Shown piece by piece: positions 63,900 to 64,000 of a stretch of DNA of 64,000 nt (position 1 is the stretch's first letter; each line of letters starts with the position of its first letter). Made by a program: the position numbers and the translations under genes. This stretch comes from Aliarcobacter trophiarum LMG 25534. Lineage in GTDB: Bacteria; Campylobacterota; Campylobacteria; Campylobacterales; Arcobacteraceae. Location: positions 1 to 64,000 of the forward strand of contig NZ_CP031367.1 in assembly GCF_003355515.1 (NCBI RefSeq), read 5' to 3'. Under the pieces are notes generated by a model. That model did not search any database and was not told where the DNA came from. It saw nothing but the letters and a program-made list of their open reading frames with translations.

Positions 63900-64000
63900 T
63901 TACAGTGACGCTAAATATCTTTTAATATTTTTCGCAGCTTGTCTTATTCTTTTCTCATTCTCAATTAAGGCAATTCTTACATACTTATCACCATAATGTC
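63900..64000 (-). CDS. C-terminal end of an aminotransferase (partial)
   Basis: The last 32-33 codons of a minus-strand gene that continues beyond the window. They read HYGDKYVRIALIENEKRI and then a helix ending KRYLASL, the typical finish of class I/II PLP aminotransferases of the AspC/AlaC/DapL-like group. A position directly upstream of hom suggests aspartate-family amino-acid metabolism. The catalytic part is outside the window. Confidence 0.75.
   Translation of the reverse strand, partial: HYGDKYVRIALIENEKRIRQAAKNIKRYLASL

Overview
The window opens exactly at the dnaA start codon and reads as the origin end of an AT-rich bacterial chromosome. Gene content and style point to Campylobacterota, most likely Arcobacteraceae (Arcobacter/Aliarcobacter type): dnaA-dnaN-gyrB-queF order, a C. 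jejuni-like modA-mop-modB-modC order, a small-type SRP RNA, RNase J with a long basic N-terminus, GatB next to a discriminating/non-discriminating GluRS question, TATAAT-like -10 boxes usually without -35 boxes, and tightly packed short operons. The species cannot be fixed from the sequence alone. No rRNA, tRNA, insertion sequence, prophage or CRISPR array was seen, and no stretch of more than about 300 bases lacks a gene.

Layout. 1-5860: replication block (dnaA, a probable oriC with DnaA-box-like inverted repeats, dnaN, gyrB), then queF and an HTH protein. 5868-6008: SRP RNA on the minus strand. 6475-16148: eleven consecutive minus-strand genes that I read as one molybdenum/tungsten locus: modE, modA, a Mop protein, modB, modC, a TonB-dependent outer-membrane receptor, a FecBCD-type binding protein/permease/ATPase, a small periplasmic molybdopterin-oxidoreductase-fold protein and a methyltransferase. 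A ModE-like operator lies upstream of modE and a matching half-site lies in front of the TonB receptor. 16301-21686: membrane protein (MgtC/DUF4010), LysR/MFS divergent pair, stand-alone trpB, YceI. 21752-29238: a Cus-like heavy-metal RND efflux operon preceded by a two-component system, with an 11-bp tandem repeat between them that is a good candidate operator. 29275-34211: RRM protein, gltX, a 32-residue membrane protein, rlmN, a nucleoside phosphorylase-like protein, a SIMPL protein, hisF. 34388-42595: ksgA-rnj-kdsD-rluB-rarA, hemJ-phoH and an orphan Phd/YefM-like antitoxin. 42664-50446 (minus): an asparagine-synthase-like protein, AEC transporter, Pit phosphate transporter, DEAD-box helicase, accC-accB. 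50588-55259 (plus): dCMP deaminase, SurA-like chaperone, gatB, gpsA, acuI-type reductase. 55271-64000: HHH and OmpA-like envelope proteins, nrdB-nrdA, purB, an RluA-type pseudouridine synthase, hom and the C-terminus of an aminotransferase.

Chromosome organisation. An exact 16-bp parS sequence lies inside kdsD (37817-37832) and a one-mismatch copy lies intergenically (42599-42614), which fits an origin-proximal partition region about 38-43 kb from dnaA. Several genes end in perfect hairpins that contain their own stop codon in the loop or stem (for example 17523-17558, 46865-46887, 48574-48608, 62568-62590), a compact way of ending transcripts that recurs through the window. The most interesting candidate system is the TonB-linked molybdate/tungstate cluster.
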